A stretch of DNA of 45,140 nucleotides from an uncultured Rhodopila sp. (GCA_903851415.1 CAINOE010000104.1:1-45140); one strand, 5' to 3'. Positions 9,218 to 19,252 are shown, numbered from the stretch's first letter. The notes: generated from the letters alone by a model not told the origin. A program made the numbers and translations.

Positions 9218-9600
9218 AACTTTGCCGTTTGCATTGCAATTTGCACGCGCGCAGATGCTCTAAAAGATCCGATGACGGTGTTGCTTTCTAAACCGCATCG
9301 ACAAACTTTGCAAAATATCGATATTTCGGGACATGAGCATTTCGCGACTCCTCGCAACCGCCAGCGGCCCGTGCGGCTTATGCATGTGACGGATGCATGC
9401 GCCGTACCGCGACGAGCCGGCACGATCGCTGGAAATAGCCGTCCGGCGGGCACGGTTCGCGTCATGGCCCGGACAGCCGGGCCATGACGATTTTGGCGAC
9501 AGCGCCCAGTGAAGCGGTCGCTCCCGGGCCCCGCTGACCCGCCCGTATGGCGCGCCGCCGGCAAACCCGGTAGCGTTCCCACAGGGAGCGAAGCGAACCG
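9218..9600. other. Divergent intergenic region
   Basis: 383 bases between the minus-strand EAL regulator and the plus-strand ABC importer. The left half is AT-richer and includes a 14-bp perfect palindrome AAATATCGATATTT (9313-9326), a possible regulator site. The right half holds the GTCATGGCCCGG hairpin listed separately. No gene was recognised. Confidence 0.5.
9461..9488. repeat. GTCATGGCCCGG inverted repeat, copy 1
   Basis: Perfect 12-bp arms (GTCATGGCCCGG / CCGGGCCATGAC) around a 4-base loop (ACAG). The same arm sequence recurs at 12169-12247 and, decayed, at 27119-27192, always between genes, which marks a dispersed palindromic repeat family. Confidence 0.85.
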
Positions 9601-10278
9601 GTGGAATACGTCTTTCATTTCGGAGACATCTGGGAGGCGCGCGACGAGCTGATCGACGGCACGCTGCTGACCCTGCGGCTGTCCGCCGTCTCGATGGTCC
9701 TCAGCCTGATCGTCGCGGTGCTCGGCGCCTTCGCCCGCACCTCCGGTCCCGTTTGGCTGCGCGGGATCGTCGCCGCGTATGTGGAGGTGATCCGCAACAC
9801 GCCGTTCCTGGTGCAGTTGTTCATGATCTTCTTCGGCCTGCCGACGCTCGGCATCCGCCTCGACGCCAACACCGGCGCGCTGATCGCCATGGTGCTGAAC
9901 GGCAGCGCCTACACCATCGAGATCGTCCGCGCCGGCATCGAGAGCATCGGCCACGGCCAGACCGAGGCCGCCCTCGCGCTCGGCCTCAGCCGGCTGCGCA
10001 TCTTCCGGCTGATCATCCTGCCCCAGGCCCTTCGCGTGGTCGTGCCGCCGCTTGGCAGCCAGTTCATCCTGCTGATGCTGAATTCGTCGATCTGTTCGGT
10101 GATCTCGGCCGATGAGCTGACCGCCGCGACGCAGGACATCCAGGCGCGCACCTTCCGCCCGTTCGAGGCGTTCATCGTCGCCGCCGGCATCTATCTTTGC
10201 CTGTCGCTGGCGTTCTCCGGCCTGTTCGCGGCGATCGAGCGCTTCGCCTTCGGCGCGCCGGCGGAGGGCCGAAGGTGA
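9601..10278 (+). CDS. Polar amino-acid ABC importer permease 1
   Basis: A 225-residue permease of the HisMQ/GlnP type with about five membrane helices. The cytoplasmic coupling loop is clear: GHGQTEAALALGLSRLRIFRLIILPQ fits the EAA consensus (split here: GHGQTEAALALG, then FRLIILPQALR). An early RNTPFLVQLFMIFFGLP segment is also typical. The start is GTG with AGGGAGCG upstream. Its stop overlaps the start of permease 2 by 4 bases (GTGA), indicating translational coupling. The partner permease and binding protein follow; no ATPase is present. Confidence 0.85.
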   Translation: MEYVFHFGDIWEARDELIDGTLLTLRLSAVSMVLSLIVAVLGAFARTSGPVWLRGIVAAYVEVIRNTPFLVQLFMIFFGLPTLGIRLDANTGALIAMVLNGSAYTIEIVRAGIESIGHGQTEAALALGLSRLRIFRLIILPQALRVVVPPLGSQFILLMLNSSICSVISADELTAATQDIQARTFRPFEAFIVAAGIYLCLSLAFSGLFAAIERFAFGAPAEGRR

Positions 10279-10928
10279 GGCAGCTCAATATCGGCGACAT
10301 CGAATTCCTGCTGCTGGCGGCGCGCTGGACCATCCTGCTGTCGCTCTACGCGGCTGTCGGCGGCGGCATAGCCGGCTTGGCCATCGCGCTGATGCGGACC
10401 TCTGGCAGCGCCGCGCTGCGCTGGATCGCCATCGTCTATATCCGCATCTTCCAGGGCACGCCTCTTCTGCTGCAACTCTTCCTGGTGTTCTTCGGCGGCG
10501 ACATGATCGGCGTGCCGCTCGGTCCGTGGCTGTCGGCCGTCCTCGGATTCAGCCTGAATGCCGGGGCGTTCCTGGGTGAGATCTGGCGCGGCGCGATCCA
10601 GTCGGTGCCGGGCGGCCAGATCGAGGCGGCGAAGGCGCTCGGGCTTCACTTCGTGCCGCGGATGCTGCGCGTGGTGCTGCCGCAGGCGCTGCGGGTCGCC
10701 ATCCCGCCGACGGTCGGGTTCCTGGTGAACCTGATCAAAAGCACCTCGCTGGCCGCGATCATCGGCTTCGTGGAGGTGACGCGCGCCGGCCAGATGCTGA
10801 ACAACGCCACCTTCCGGCCGTTCGTCATCTTCGGTATTGTTTCTGCGATCTACTTCGTTCTTTGCTTCCCCCTGACCGTGGCCAGCCGAAGGCTGGAGCG
10901 CCGGCTGGCCCTGGCAACCAAACGCTGA
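10275..10928 (+). CDS. Polar amino-acid ABC importer permease 2
   Basis: A 217-residue HisMQ/GlnP-type permease, a homologue of the preceding gene. It has the RIFQGTPLLLQLFLVFFGG segment near the N-terminus and the EAA loop GGQIEAAKALGLHFVPRMLRVV, followed by LPQALRVAIPP. The GTG start at 10275 overlaps the previous stop; an in-frame upstream start would overlap permease 1 by far more and is less likely. Together the two permeases should form the heterodimeric membrane channel of the importer. Confidence 0.84.
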   Translation: MRQLNIGDIEFLLLAARWTILLSLYAAVGGGIAGLAIALMRTSGSAALRWIAIVYIRIFQGTPLLLQLFLVFFGGDMIGVPLGPWLSAVLGFSLNAGAFLGEIWRGAIQSVPGGQIEAAKALGLHFVPRMLRVVLPQALRVAIPPTVGFLVNLIKSTSLAAIIGFVEVTRAGQMLNNATFRPFVIFGIVSAIYFVLCFPLTVASRRLERRLALATKR

Positions 10929-10943
10929 AAGAGGAAACCAACC

Positions 10944-11735
10944 ATGAAGCGGTTCATCCAACTGCTGGCGGCTGTTGCGCTGCTGGCCGGCCTGACCGTA
11001 CTGCGCCCGGCCGCGGCGCAGACAATTGATGAAATCCTCAGCAAGGGCACGATCAATATCGGCGTCCTGGTGGACCTGCCGCCGTATGGCATCCTCAACG
11101 CGCAGCAGGAGCCGGACGGCTACGACATCGAGGTCGCGAAGCTGCTCGGCGGGTATCTGGGCGTGAAAGTCAATCTGGTGCCGCTGACCAGCCCGAACCG
11201 GATTCCGTTCCTGCTGACAAACAAGGTTGACCTGATCGTCGCCACCTTCGGCATCACGCCGGAGCGCGCCAAGCAGGTGATGTTCTCGATCCCCTACAGC
11301 GCCATCGAGAACGTGGTGTTCGCCGGCAAGGACAAGAAGATCGCCGGCATCCAGGACCTGAAGGGGCTGCGCGTCGGCGTGCCGCGCGGCACGGTTCAGG
11401 ACGTGATCCTGTCCAAGACGCTGGGTTCCGCGGTGAAGCTGGCGCGGTTCGACGACGATCCCAGCACCTATCAGGCGCTGCTGACCGGGCAGGTCGACGC
11501 GATCGCCGAGACCGGGCTGACCGGGGATAAGTTCTACGACAGCCATCCCGAGGGCGGGATCGAGCGCAAATTCACGCTGCTGCAGCAGCCGAACGGGATC
11601 ACCATGCGCAAGGACCAGTTCAACCTGCATCAGTGGGTCAACACGTTCGTTTACTTCGTGAAGAACAACGGCGAGCTGAACGCGTTGTATGAGAAATGGT
11701 TCAACAAGCCGCTGCCGAATCTGCCTGTGTTCTGA
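10944..11735 (+). CDS. Amino-acid-binding periplasmic protein (SBP_bac_3)
   Basis: A 263-residue extracellular solute-binding protein family 3 member. A Sec signal peptide is visible (MKRFIQLLAAVALLAG... ending RPAAAQ, about residues 1-27). The mature part begins with IDEILSKGTINIGVLVDLPPYG, then EPDGYDIEVAKLLG and the family phrase NRIPFLLTNKVDLIVATFGITPERA. It should capture a polar amino acid or similar ligand and deliver it to the two permeases encoded 15 bases upstream. The start has AGAGGAAACC upstream. The ligand cannot be assigned. Confidence 0.87.
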   Translation: MKRFIQLLAAVALLAGLTVLRPAAAQTIDEILSKGTINIGVLVDLPPYGILNAQQEPDGYDIEVAKLLGGYLGVKVNLVPLTSPNRIPFLLTNKVDLIVATFGITPERAKQVMFSIPYSAIENVVFAGKDKKIAGIQDLKGLRVGVPRGTVQDVILSKTLGSAVKLARFDDDPSTYQALLTGQVDAIAETGLTGDKFYDSHPEGGIERKFTLLQQPNGITMRKDQFNLHQWVNTFVYFVKNNGELNALYEKWFNKPLPNLPVF

Positions 11736-11869
11736 GGCGATCGGGCGGCCCCCGGGCATGAGCGGATCGTCTGGCGGGGACGCCCGGCTATCGCGTGCCG
11801 GGAGAGTGCGGCCGGGACGGGCGGCTGGTGGATCCGGCAAACCATGCGGCTCAGCCGCATAGGGGTGCG

Positions 11870-11899
11870 GATCGCAATCCGCGTCTGCGATCATTTTTT
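11870..11899 (+). terminator. Intrinsic terminator of the amino-acid importer operon
   Basis: A 7-bp stem (GATCGCA / TGCGATC) with a 9-base loop is followed by A and six T residues (11894-11899). It lies 135 bases after the binding-protein stop. A second small hairpin (ATGCGGC / GCCGCAT, 11844-11860) is just upstream. Confidence 0.55.
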
Positions 11900-12168
11900 A
11901 ACTCGCGTAGGCGCAGCAATTTGTGGACGGGCGCGCGCTGGCAGGCTATTTCCGACCTGCAACACAATTTGCAGTGGCGGAGCTTCCCGGCAGCGGCCTT
12001 TCCGCGCCGGGCGGGTCGACCGGCGGCCGATATGGAACGTGCCATGACAGCGAACCGTAAACGGCCGCCGGCCGATATAAACCCCGTTACCCGCACCCGG
12101 GCACCAGCCGCTGAGGGCGTGAAAGCGCCCCTTTGGCCGGTGGGCTTGGCTGCAGCTTCGTTCTATCA

Positions 12169-12247
12169 CGTCATGGCCCGGCCCGTCCGGGCCACCTATG
12201 CCAGCACCATGCCGCGAACGGTGGCCCGGACGAGCCGGGCCATGACG
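12169..12247. repeat. GTCATGGCCCGG inverted repeat, copy 2 (long form)
   Basis: Arms of 28 bases (12169-12196 and 12220-12247) pair with a single mismatch around a 23-base centre. Each arm contains CGTCATGGCCCGG and GTCCGGGCCACC. Shorter and decayed copies lie at 9461-9488 and 27119-27192. The rest of the 615-base gap 11736-12350 holds the terminator above and no recognised gene. Confidence 0.85.
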
Positions 12248-12350
12248 GAAGGGGAGAATGCGGTGCTCCTCGCAACCCTATCCATGGGGGCTTGCCGCCG
12301 AGCCCCCGGTCGGCCCTGATACACCGCGCGAACAACCGGCAGGGACCCCC

Positions 12351-15300
12351 ATGTGGCAATTCTGGATCGACCGCGGCGGCACGTTCACCGACATTGTCGC
12401 GCGCGATCCGGAGGGCAAGCTCTCCACCCACAAGCTCCTGTCGGAGAACCCCGAACGCTACAAGGACGCCGCCATCGCCGGCATCCGCTCGATCCTCGGC
12501 ATCGAGGCCGGCGCCCCGATCCCGCCCGGGCTGATCGATGCGGTGAAGATGGGCACCACCGTCGCCACCAACGCGCTGCTCGAACGCAAGGGCGACCGGG
12601 TCCTGCTGCTGGTGAACCGGGGCTTCGCGGATGCGCTGCGCATCGGCAGCCAGGCGCGCCCGCGGCTGTTCGACCTCGCCATCACCCTGCCCACCATGCT
12701 GTATGAGCGCGTCGCCGAAATCGGCGGCCGGGTCGGCGTGGACGGGGCGGAGGTCGAGCCGCTCGACGAGGACGCGGCCCGCGGCGTCCTGGCCGGGGCC
12801 CGCGCCGCCGGCATCAACGCCTGCGCGATCGTCCTGATGCACGCCTGGAAATACCCCGCGCACGAGCGGCGCCTGGCGGAACTCGCGGCGGAGGCAGGAT
12901 TCACGCAGGTCTCCGCCAGCCACGCCGTCAGCCCGCTGCTGCGGTTGGTGCCGCGCGGCGATACGACCGTGGTGGATGCCTACCTGTCCCCGATCCTGCG
13001 GCGTTACGTCGATCAGGTGGCGTCGGAGCTGACCGGCACGCGCCTGTATTTCATGCAGTCGAACGGCGGACTGACCGAGGCGCACAGCTTCCAGGGCAAG
13101 GACGCGATCCTCTCCGGCCCGGCCGGCGGCATCGTCGGTGCCGCCCGCACCGCCGGGATGGCGGGAATAGACGCAATCATCGGCTTCGACATGGGGGGCA
13201 CCTCGACCGACGTCGCGCTGTATGCCGGCGGCTATGAGCGGGCGTTCGAGACGGCGGTCGCGGGCGTGCGGATGCGGGCGCCGATGATGGCGATCAACAC
13301 CGTGGCGGCGGGTGGCGGCTCGGTCCTGCATTTCGACGGCGCCCGCATGCGGGTGGGGCCGGACAGCGCGGGAGCCGATCCGGGGCCGGCGTGTTACCGG
13401 CGGGGCGGGCCGCTGACGGTGACGGATGCGAATGTCTGCGTCGGCAAGATCCAGCCGGCGCATTTTCCGCCGATATTCGGGCCGCGCGGCGACCAGCCTC
13501 TGGACCCCGATGCGGTGACAGCGAAGTTCGCCGAACTCGCCCGCAGCATCGGCGGGGACCGCACGCCGCGGCAGGTGGCGGAGGGCTTCCTGCAGATCGC
13601 CGTCGCCAACATGGCGAACGCGATCAAGCAGGTCTCGGTGCAGAAGGGCCACGATGTCAGCCGCTTCGCCTTGCAGTGCTTCGGCGGGGCAGGGGGGCAG
13701 CATGCCTGCCTAGTCGCCGACGCGCTGGGCATGGAGACGGTGTTCGTCCACCCCTATGCCGGCGTGCTGTCGGCCTACGGGATGGGCCTGGCGGACCAGA
13801 CGGCGATGAAGGAGCAGGCGGTCGAAGTGCCGCTGTCGGCAGAGACGCTGCCGGGGCTGGTTGAGCTGGCGGACGAGCTGGCCGCCGCGGCGGTGGCCGC
13901 GCTGGAGGCCCAGGGCGCCGACAAGCGGGACGTGCAAACCGCGCGGTCGCTGCATCTGCGCTACGCCGGCACCGAGGCCGCGCTGATCGTCCCGCTGGGC
14001 GCCCTGGACGAGATCCTGTCGGGCTTCACCGCCGCCCACCGCGCCCGGTTCGGCTTCGCCACCCCCGAACGTCCCGTCGTCGTGGAAACCGTCGCCGCCG
14101 AGGCGACCTTGCCGGGGACGGTCGCCGCCGAGGCCGAACTGCCGGCGCGCAACAAAGGCGCACCCGGCATTATCGACCGCGTCGAAATCTTCACCGGCGG
14201 CAAAACGGTTGAAGCGCCGGTGCTGGAGCGGACATCGCTGCTCGCCGGCGACCGCATCGCCGGACCGGCTTTGATTCGCGAGGCCAACGCGACGACGGTG
14301 ATCGAGCCGGGCTGGACCGCCGAAGTCACCGCCCTGAACCACATGATCCTGCGCCGCACCGAAATCCTGGCGACTCGCGTGGCCGCCGGCGGCGAACGCC
14401 CCGACCCGGTGCTGCTGGAGCTGTTCAACAACCTGTTCATGAACGTGGCGGAACAGACCGGCGCCGTGCTGCAGAACACGTCGATGAGCGTGAACATCAA
14501 GGAGCGGCTGGATTTTTCGTGCGCCATCTTCGATGCCGGCGGCGGCCTGGTGGCGAACGCCCCGCACGTGCCGGTGCATCTCGGCGCGATGGGCGAGAGC
14601 GTCCGCACCGTGCTGGCGCACCGGGGCGGCTCGCTGAAGCCCGGCGATGTCGTTGCGCTGAACAATCCGTTCAATGGCGGCACGCATCTGCCGGACGTCA
14701 CCGTCATCACGCCGGTGTTCGATGAGGCCGGCGCGAACATCCGGTTCTTCGTCGGCAGCCGCGGCCACCATGCCGACATCGGCGGGATCACGCCGGGATC
14801 GACTCCGCCGCTGTCCCGCACGCTGGAGGAGGAAGGCGTCGTCATCGACGATTTCCTGCTCGTCGATGCCGGCCATTTCCGCGAGGACGAGTTCCGCGCG
14901 CTGCTGGCGGGTGCCCGCTATCCGGCGCGCAGCCCGGACGTGAACGTCGCCGACATCAAGGCGCAGGTCGCCGCCAATGAAAGGGGGGTGCAGGAGTTGC
15001 GGCGCGTGGTGTCGCAATACGGCTGGCCGGTCGTCAGCGCCTATATGCGGCACGTGATGGACAATGCCGAGGAATCGGTGCGGCGGGTGATCGACCGTCT
15101 CGGCTCCGGGCGGTTCGACTACCGGATGGACAACGGTCGGCATCTCGCGGTTTCCGTCAGCGTCGATGCGGCCTCGCGCAGTGCGTCCATCGATTTCACC
15201 GGAACCGGGGCGCAGAACGAGGGCAACTTCAACTCGCCACCGGCGGTAACCCGCGCCGCGGTGCTGTATGTGTTCCGCTGCCTTGTCGGCGACGACATCC

Positions 15301-15929
15301 CGCTGAACGACGGCTGCCTGAAGCCGCTGACGCTGATCATTCCGCCCGGAACGTTTCTGTCACCGCAGCCCGGGGCGGCGGTGGTGGCGGGCAATACGGA
15401 GGTGTCGCAGGCGACCTGCAACGCGCTGTTCGGGGCGCTCGGGGTGATCGCCTGCTCGCAGGCGACGATGAACAACTTCCTGTTCGGCGACGCGACGCGG
15501 CAATACTACGAGACGATCTGCGGCGGCACCGGCGCCGGACCGGGCTTCGGCGGAACCTCGGCGATCCACTCCCACATGACCAACACGCGGATGACCGATC
15601 CCGAGGTGTTGGAGTTGCGCTACCCGGTGCGCCTGGACCGGTTTGCCATCCGCCGCGGCTCGGGCGGGGCGGGAAAGTGGCGTGGCGGCGACGGGGCGGT
15701 GCGCCGGATAAGGTTCCTGGAGCCGATGACGGCGGTGATCGTCTCCTCCCGCCGCAGCGTCGCCCCGTTCGGCCTGGACGGCGGCGCGGAGGGCGCCGTC
15801 GGCCGGCAATGGGTAGAGCGCGCGGGAGGCGGCTGCGACTCGCTGACCGGGACGGATCAGGCGGAACTGGCCGCGGGGGACGTGTTCGTCATCGAAACAC
15901 CGGGCGGCGGCGGGTACGGGCGGCCGTAG
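12351..15929 (+). CDS. 5-oxoprolinase / N-methylhydantoinase-type enzyme (fused A and B subunits)
   Basis: A 1192-residue fusion of HyuA-like and HyuB-like halves, the layout of ATP-dependent 5-oxoprolinase, which opens 5-oxoproline to glutamate. The N-terminal half begins [12 protein letters not shown] (nucleotide-binding motif of the ASKHA-like fold), then [16 protein letters not shown] and the second phosphate motif [14 protein letters not shown] (about residue 280). The B half starts near residue 683 with [20 protein letters not shown] and includes [26 protein letters not shown] and [10 protein letters not shown]. The start at 12351 has AGGGA upstream and directly precedes the first motif; 31 codons of open frame upstream are probably untranslated. 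It lies alone. N-methylhydantoinase or acetophenone-carboxylase-like activity cannot be excluded; single-chain architecture favours 5-oxoprolinase. Confidence 0.85.
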   Translation: MWQFWIDRGGTFTDIVARDPEGKLSTHKLLSENPERYKDAAIAGIRSILGIEAGAPIPPGLIDAVKMGTTVATNALLERKGDRVLLLVNRGFADALRIGSQARPRLFDLAITLPTMLYERVAEIGGRVGVDGAEVEPLDEDAARGVLAGARAAGINACAIVLMHAWKYPAHERRLAELAAEAGFTQVSASHAVSPLLRLVPRGDTTVVDAYLSPILRRYVDQVASELTGTRLYFMQSNGGLTEAHSFQGKDAILSGPAGGIVGAARTAGMAGIDAIIGFDMGGTSTDVALYAGGYERAFETAVAGVRMRAPMMAINTVAAGGGSVLHFDGARMRVGPDSAGADPGPACYRRGGPLTVTDANVCVGKIQPAHFPPIFGPRGDQPLDPDAVTAKFAELARSIGGDRTPRQVAEGFLQIAVANMANAIKQVSVQKGHDVSRFALQCFGGAGGQHACLVADALGMETVFVHPYAGVLSAYGMGLADQTAMKEQAVEVPLSAETLPGLVELADELAAAAVAALEAQGADKRDVQTARSLHLRYAGTEAALIVPLGALDEILSGFTAAHRARFGFATPERPVVVETVAAEATLPGTVAAEAELPARNKGAPGIIDRVEIFTGGKTVEAPVLERTSLLAGDRIAGPALIREANATTVIEPGWTAEVTALNHMILRRTEILATRVAAGGERPDPVLLELFNNLFMNVAEQTGAVLQNTSMSVNIKERLDFSCAIFDAGGGLVANAPHVPVHLGAMGESVRTVLAHRGGSLKPGDVVALNNPFNGGTHLPDVTVITPVFDEAGANIRFFVGSRGHHADIGGITPGSTPPLSRTLEEEGVVIDDFLLVDAGHFREDEFRALLAGARYPARSPDVNVADIKAQVAANERGVQELRRVVSQYGWPVVSAYMRHVMDNAEESVRRVIDRLGSGRFDYRMDNGRHLAVSVSVDAASRSASIDFTGTGAQNEGNFNSPPAVTRAAVLYVFRCLVGDDIPLNDGCLKPLTLIIPPGTFLSPQPGAAVVAGNTEVSQATCNALFGALGVIACSQATMNNFLFGDATRQYYETICGGTGAGPGFGGTSAIHSHMTNTRMTDPEVLELRYPVRLDRFAIRRGSGGAGKWRGGDGAVRRIRFLEPMTAVIVSSRRSVAPFGLDGGAEGAVGRQWVERAGGGCDSLTGTDQAELAAGDVFVIETPGGGGYGRP

Positions 15930-16132
15930 CGAACCGGCCATCCGTGCCAAAATGTGCCGGAGAGCCGCATATTGACCAAGTAACATACCGGCGCGGTTAA
16001 AATCACACGGCGACAGCTTTTTTCAACGCTGTTCAGGTTCAGGCGTATCTTGAAATTGACATAATATAATGCTACGCACGAAACGTCGCTGGCACCAATG
16101 CCGGCACGCAAGGCGGCGATGAGGCACATTCG

Positions 16133-17725
16133 ATGTCGTCGAACCGATCCCACGCTGACAGGCCCGCGGCCGGGGCGCGGAAAACCTTAAAGTGGCTAAG
16201 TGTTCTGGGATTGGCCGTTGCGGCCGGCATGCTCGCCATAGGCGTCGCCATCCTGAAGGAAGCGCGGAATGACGCCTGGCTGCAGGCCCGGAAGTCCTCG
16301 GCCAATCTCGCGCTGGCGTTGGAGCGCGACATCGCCCGCAGCATCCTGAGCTGCGATCTGTCGCTCCAGGGCGCCATCGAGGCGCTGCGCCTGCCGGACA
16401 TTGATCGTGTCAGCCCCGAAACGCGGCAGACGGCGATTTTCGACCGCGCCCTCCGCGCCGAGTCTATCGGCTCGCTGCTGGTGCTGGACGCCGACGGCAG
16501 GATCGTTGCGGATTCCACATCGGCCAGGCCGCGCAAGCTGAACCTGGCGGATCGGGACGATTTTGTCATGCTGCGGGGGCGGAGCGATGCGGGTCTGTTC
16601 ATCAGTGCTCCGTTCCGCAGCCGGATGCGCGATGGCGACGCCAGCTTCGCGATCAGCCGCCGGATCAACAACGCCGGCGGCCAGTTCAACGGCGCGGCCA
16701 TCGCAACCATGCGGTTGTCGTATTGGCAGGAGCGGTTGGCTGCCCTCGATCTCGGTCATCGCGGGGCCGCCGCCCTGTTCCGGACCGACGGCACGCTGAT
16801 CGCCCGGCAACCGTTGCGCGACAGTGATTTCGGCCGCTCGTTGCAAGGCAGCCCAGGCTTCGAGACATTCGCCGCGGAGCCGTCGGGCCATTTCGTCGGC
16901 ACGGACAGTCTCGATGGCGTGGAACGCCTGGTTACGTTCCGGCATGTCGACACGCTGCCTCTGGTGCTGACCATCGGCATCGCGGCGGACGACATCAACG
17001 CCACATGGTGGCCCGCAACTGCCGGCATCGGCGCGGTACTGATCGTCCTGTGCGGCGTGACGGCCACGTTTTGCCTTTTATTTCTGAGAGAGATCCCGCG
17101 CCACAGCGCGGCGGAAACGACCTTCCTGGAGGCGGCCGGGCGGTTGTCCGCCTTCACCGACACCGACGTCCTGACCAGGCTGGAGTTGCGCCGGACCTTC
17201 GACGTCAAATTGACGACGGAGTGGCAGAGGGCGATCCGATCGGAGACATCCATCGGCATGCTGCTGGTGGACATCGACCGATTCGCGGGATTCAATCGTG
17301 TTCATGGGAAAATTGAGGCCGATCAGGCGCTCAGCAAGGTCGCCGGATGCGTCAGGCAGAATTTGGGGCGCCCGGGGGACAGCGTGGCGCGCTACGAGGA
17401 TGACCGCTTCGCAGGACTGTTGCCCGAGACGGAGCTGCATGGCATCAACCGCGTCGCGGAGAACGTCCGAGCCGCCGTCGAGGGCCTCCGCATCCAGCGC
17501 CGCGATCGGCTGGGCAAGTATCTGACGGTGAGCATCGGAATCGCCGCCGCCCGGCCAGCCTTGGGCAGCAATCAAGCTTCTTTGATCGAAACCGCCGCCG
17601 CGGCGCTGGCCGAGGCGAAACGGGGCGGACGCGACCGCGTCTGCGGAGCCGGGCCTCCCGGAACCGCTGCCCGGGTTCCGTCCGCCGGACCCGCTCAGGC
17701 CGTAATGGGCGGAGTGGTCGTATGA
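16133..17725 (+). CDS. Membrane sensor with degenerate GGDEF domain
   Basis: A 530-residue protein with one membrane helix at about 20-42, a periplasmic Cache-like sensor of about 250 residues (ending FRHVDTLPLVLTIGIA), a second helix at about 295-318, then a GGDEF-family domain (about 345-510). The signature is EDDRF (422-426) instead of GG(D/E)EF, so two glycines and the key acidic residue are lost and c-di-GMP synthesis is unlikely. The inhibitory-site motif RxxD is kept as Arg413-Pro-Gly-Asp416, exactly five residues before the signature, so it may bind c-di-GMP as a receptor. The ATG is preceded by GAGGCAC. It could respond to a periplasmic ligand and pass the signal by protein contacts; this is inference. 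Confidence 0.85.
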   Translation: MSSNRSHADRPAAGARKTLKWLSVLGLAVAAGMLAIGVAILKEARNDAWLQARKSSANLALALERDIARSILSCDLSLQGAIEALRLPDIDRVSPETRQTAIFDRALRAESIGSLLVLDADGRIVADSTSARPRKLNLADRDDFVMLRGRSDAGLFISAPFRSRMRDGDASFAISRRINNAGGQFNGAAIATMRLSYWQERLAALDLGHRGAAALFRTDGTLIARQPLRDSDFGRSLQGSPGFETFAAEPSGHFVGTDSLDGVERLVTFRHVDTLPLVLTIGIAADDINATWWPATAGIGAVLIVLCGVTATFCLLFLREIPRHSAAETTFLEAAGRLSAFTDTDVLTRLELRRTFDVKLTTEWQRAIRSETSIGMLLVDIDRFAGFNRVHGKIEADQALSKVAGCVRQNLGRPGDSVARYEDDRFAGLLPETELHGINRVAENVRAAVEGLRIQRRDRLGKYLTVSIGIAAARPALGSNQASLIETAAAALAEAKRGGRDRVCGAGPPGTAARVPSAGPAQAVMGGVVV

Positions 17726-17878
17726 TGGTAATGGAGCGTTCTCGGGCTGACTGGAATCGTGGCGGCGACCTTGGTCGTCCGTCGCCTTCCCGGTCAGCCT
17801 GAAACTCTGGCCCGAACGGGGCCGCACAGATGCCGGCCGGATCTACGCAAGCTGTCGGCACCGAACGGAGTGAGGCGG

Positions 17879-18031
17879 ATGCATGGTGTGATAAGCGGGA
17901 TGATTGCGGTCCTCGTGGCGGTGGTCGCGTTGGCCGGCTGTGAAGCAGGGGGGCCGCCGGGGTCGCCGGGGTCCGTCACCGCCTATGTGCATGGCAGCGT
18001 GGCAACCGAAGTCAGCGCTACGACGCACTGA
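17879..18031 (+). CDS. Small lipoprotein
   Basis: A 50-residue protein with a lipoprotein signal: hydrophobic MIAVLVAVVA, then the lipobox LAGC (Cys19). The mature part is Gly/Pro-rich (GGPPGSPGS) and ends in YVHGSVATEVSATTH. A strong ribosome site GGAGTGAGG sits just before the ATG. It overlaps the convergent aminotransferase pseudogene by 14 bases. No family was recognised; similar short Gly/Pro lipoproteins are often annotated only as hypothetical. Confidence 0.6.
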   Translation: MHGVISGMIAVLVAVVALAGCEAGGPPGSPGSVTAYVHGSVATEVSATTH

Positions 18032-19194
18032 CAGCCGCACCCGTGTGCGTCGCGAGGATGTCCGCGACGATGTCGCCCAGCCGCTCATAGTCCCCGGACC
18101 GGTTGTATGCGAACGCTGACAGCCGCAGCCAGAGCGCGCCGTCCAGCGCATGAACCGGCGCGTCGGTTCCGGCCGCCAGCAACCGCGCACGGATCGCCAG
18201 CGCGTTCTGCGGACTTGCGTCGGCAACCGGCAGCCGGACCGTGCCCATCGCCGCCGCCAGCGTCCCCGTCGCGCCGGTTTCGGTATTCAGCCGCCCGGCG
18301 ATGCGTTTGGTGCCGGCGGCGGCGAGAAGGCGGTTTCGCTGCCGCAGTTCCGCCCCGCCAAGCCGGTGGTGGCAGGCGATCGCCTCGCTGACCGCCAGGA
18401 AGCGGCTCGGGTCGGTTGTGCCGGTCCAGTCGAACTCCGCCAGAAAGCCCTTCCTGAAGCCGTGCGAGATCGTGCCCGGGTGCAAGCCCTGTTGGCGGTC
18501 CGGCCGGGCCTGCAGGAACCCGCAACCCTTCGGGGCGCACAGCCACTTGTGGCAGTTGCCGGCATACCAGTCGGCGCCGATGGCGCTGATGTCGAGGTCA
18601 ATCTGCCCGGGGGCGTGGGCGCCGTCGATCAGCACCGGCACGCCCAAAGCATGGCACGCGGCGACGATGCGCGCCGCGGGCAGGACGATGGCGCTGGCGG
18701 AGGTGACGTGGTCGATCACCGCCAGCCGGGTGCGCGGCGTGATTGCGGCCGTCACAGCGGCGACCAAATCATCCTCGGCCGGGTTTGGGAAAGGGCGTCG
18801 CGGCCTCGGCGGCTGTCGCGCCGGCCCGTTGCGTGACGAACCGGACGGTGTTGCGCACGGCGCCATAGGCGTGGCTGAGGATCAGCACCTCGTCCCCCGG
18901 CCGCAAGCTCAGGGATTGCAGCACGGCGTTGCAGGCGGTCGTGGCGTTGTCCGTGAATACGATGTCGCGGCCATCGGCGTTGACGAAGCGGCCCGGGTCA
19001 TCCGCCGCTTCGCGCAGGGCCGTGGGCAGAACCGTGCTGAAAAAGCGTGTCGGCTGCCGCTCCATCCGGTCCTGCCATGCGCGCTCGGCCTGGCGCACGG
19101 TCAGCGGGGTCGCGCCGAAGGAGCCGTGGTTCACGGTCAGGAAATCCGGGTCGAGGTCCCATTCGCGGCGAATGTCGGGGTCTGGCGGCATCAT
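18018..19194 (-). pseudogene. Class V aminotransferase (isopenicillin N epimerase-like), frameshifted
   Basis: Two overlapping frames together encode one PLP-dependent class V aminotransferase-fold protein of about 391 residues. The first part (from 19194) has DFLTVNHGSFGATP and FVNADGRDIVFTDNATTACN; the second has VLIDGAHAPGQ (PLP-binding Asp) and the Schiff-base segment NCHKWLCAPKG. The reading frame jumps by +1 in the run CCC-TTT-CCC-AAA-CCC (minus strand, 18781-18795): frame one reads on to a stop at 18769, frame two resumes with NPAEDDLVAAV. Downstream sequence keeps all family motifs, so the lesion is recent, a sequencing error, or a site of frameshifting. Related enzymes are isopenicillin N epimerase-like and EgtE-type lyases; substrate unknown. 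Two adjacent ATGs (19194, 19191) could start it. Confidence 0.8.
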
Positions 19195-19252
19195 GCCAGG
19201 CAGTTTGGCACGCCGCCGCCCGTATCGCACCTGCCCGGCGGCTTATCCGCGT

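Noticed and set aside
16049..16070. TTGACA and TATAAT boxes upstream of the degenerate GGDEF gene
   Set aside because: They are only three bases apart, so they cannot act as one promoter; no -35 box stands 16-18 bases before the TATAAT.
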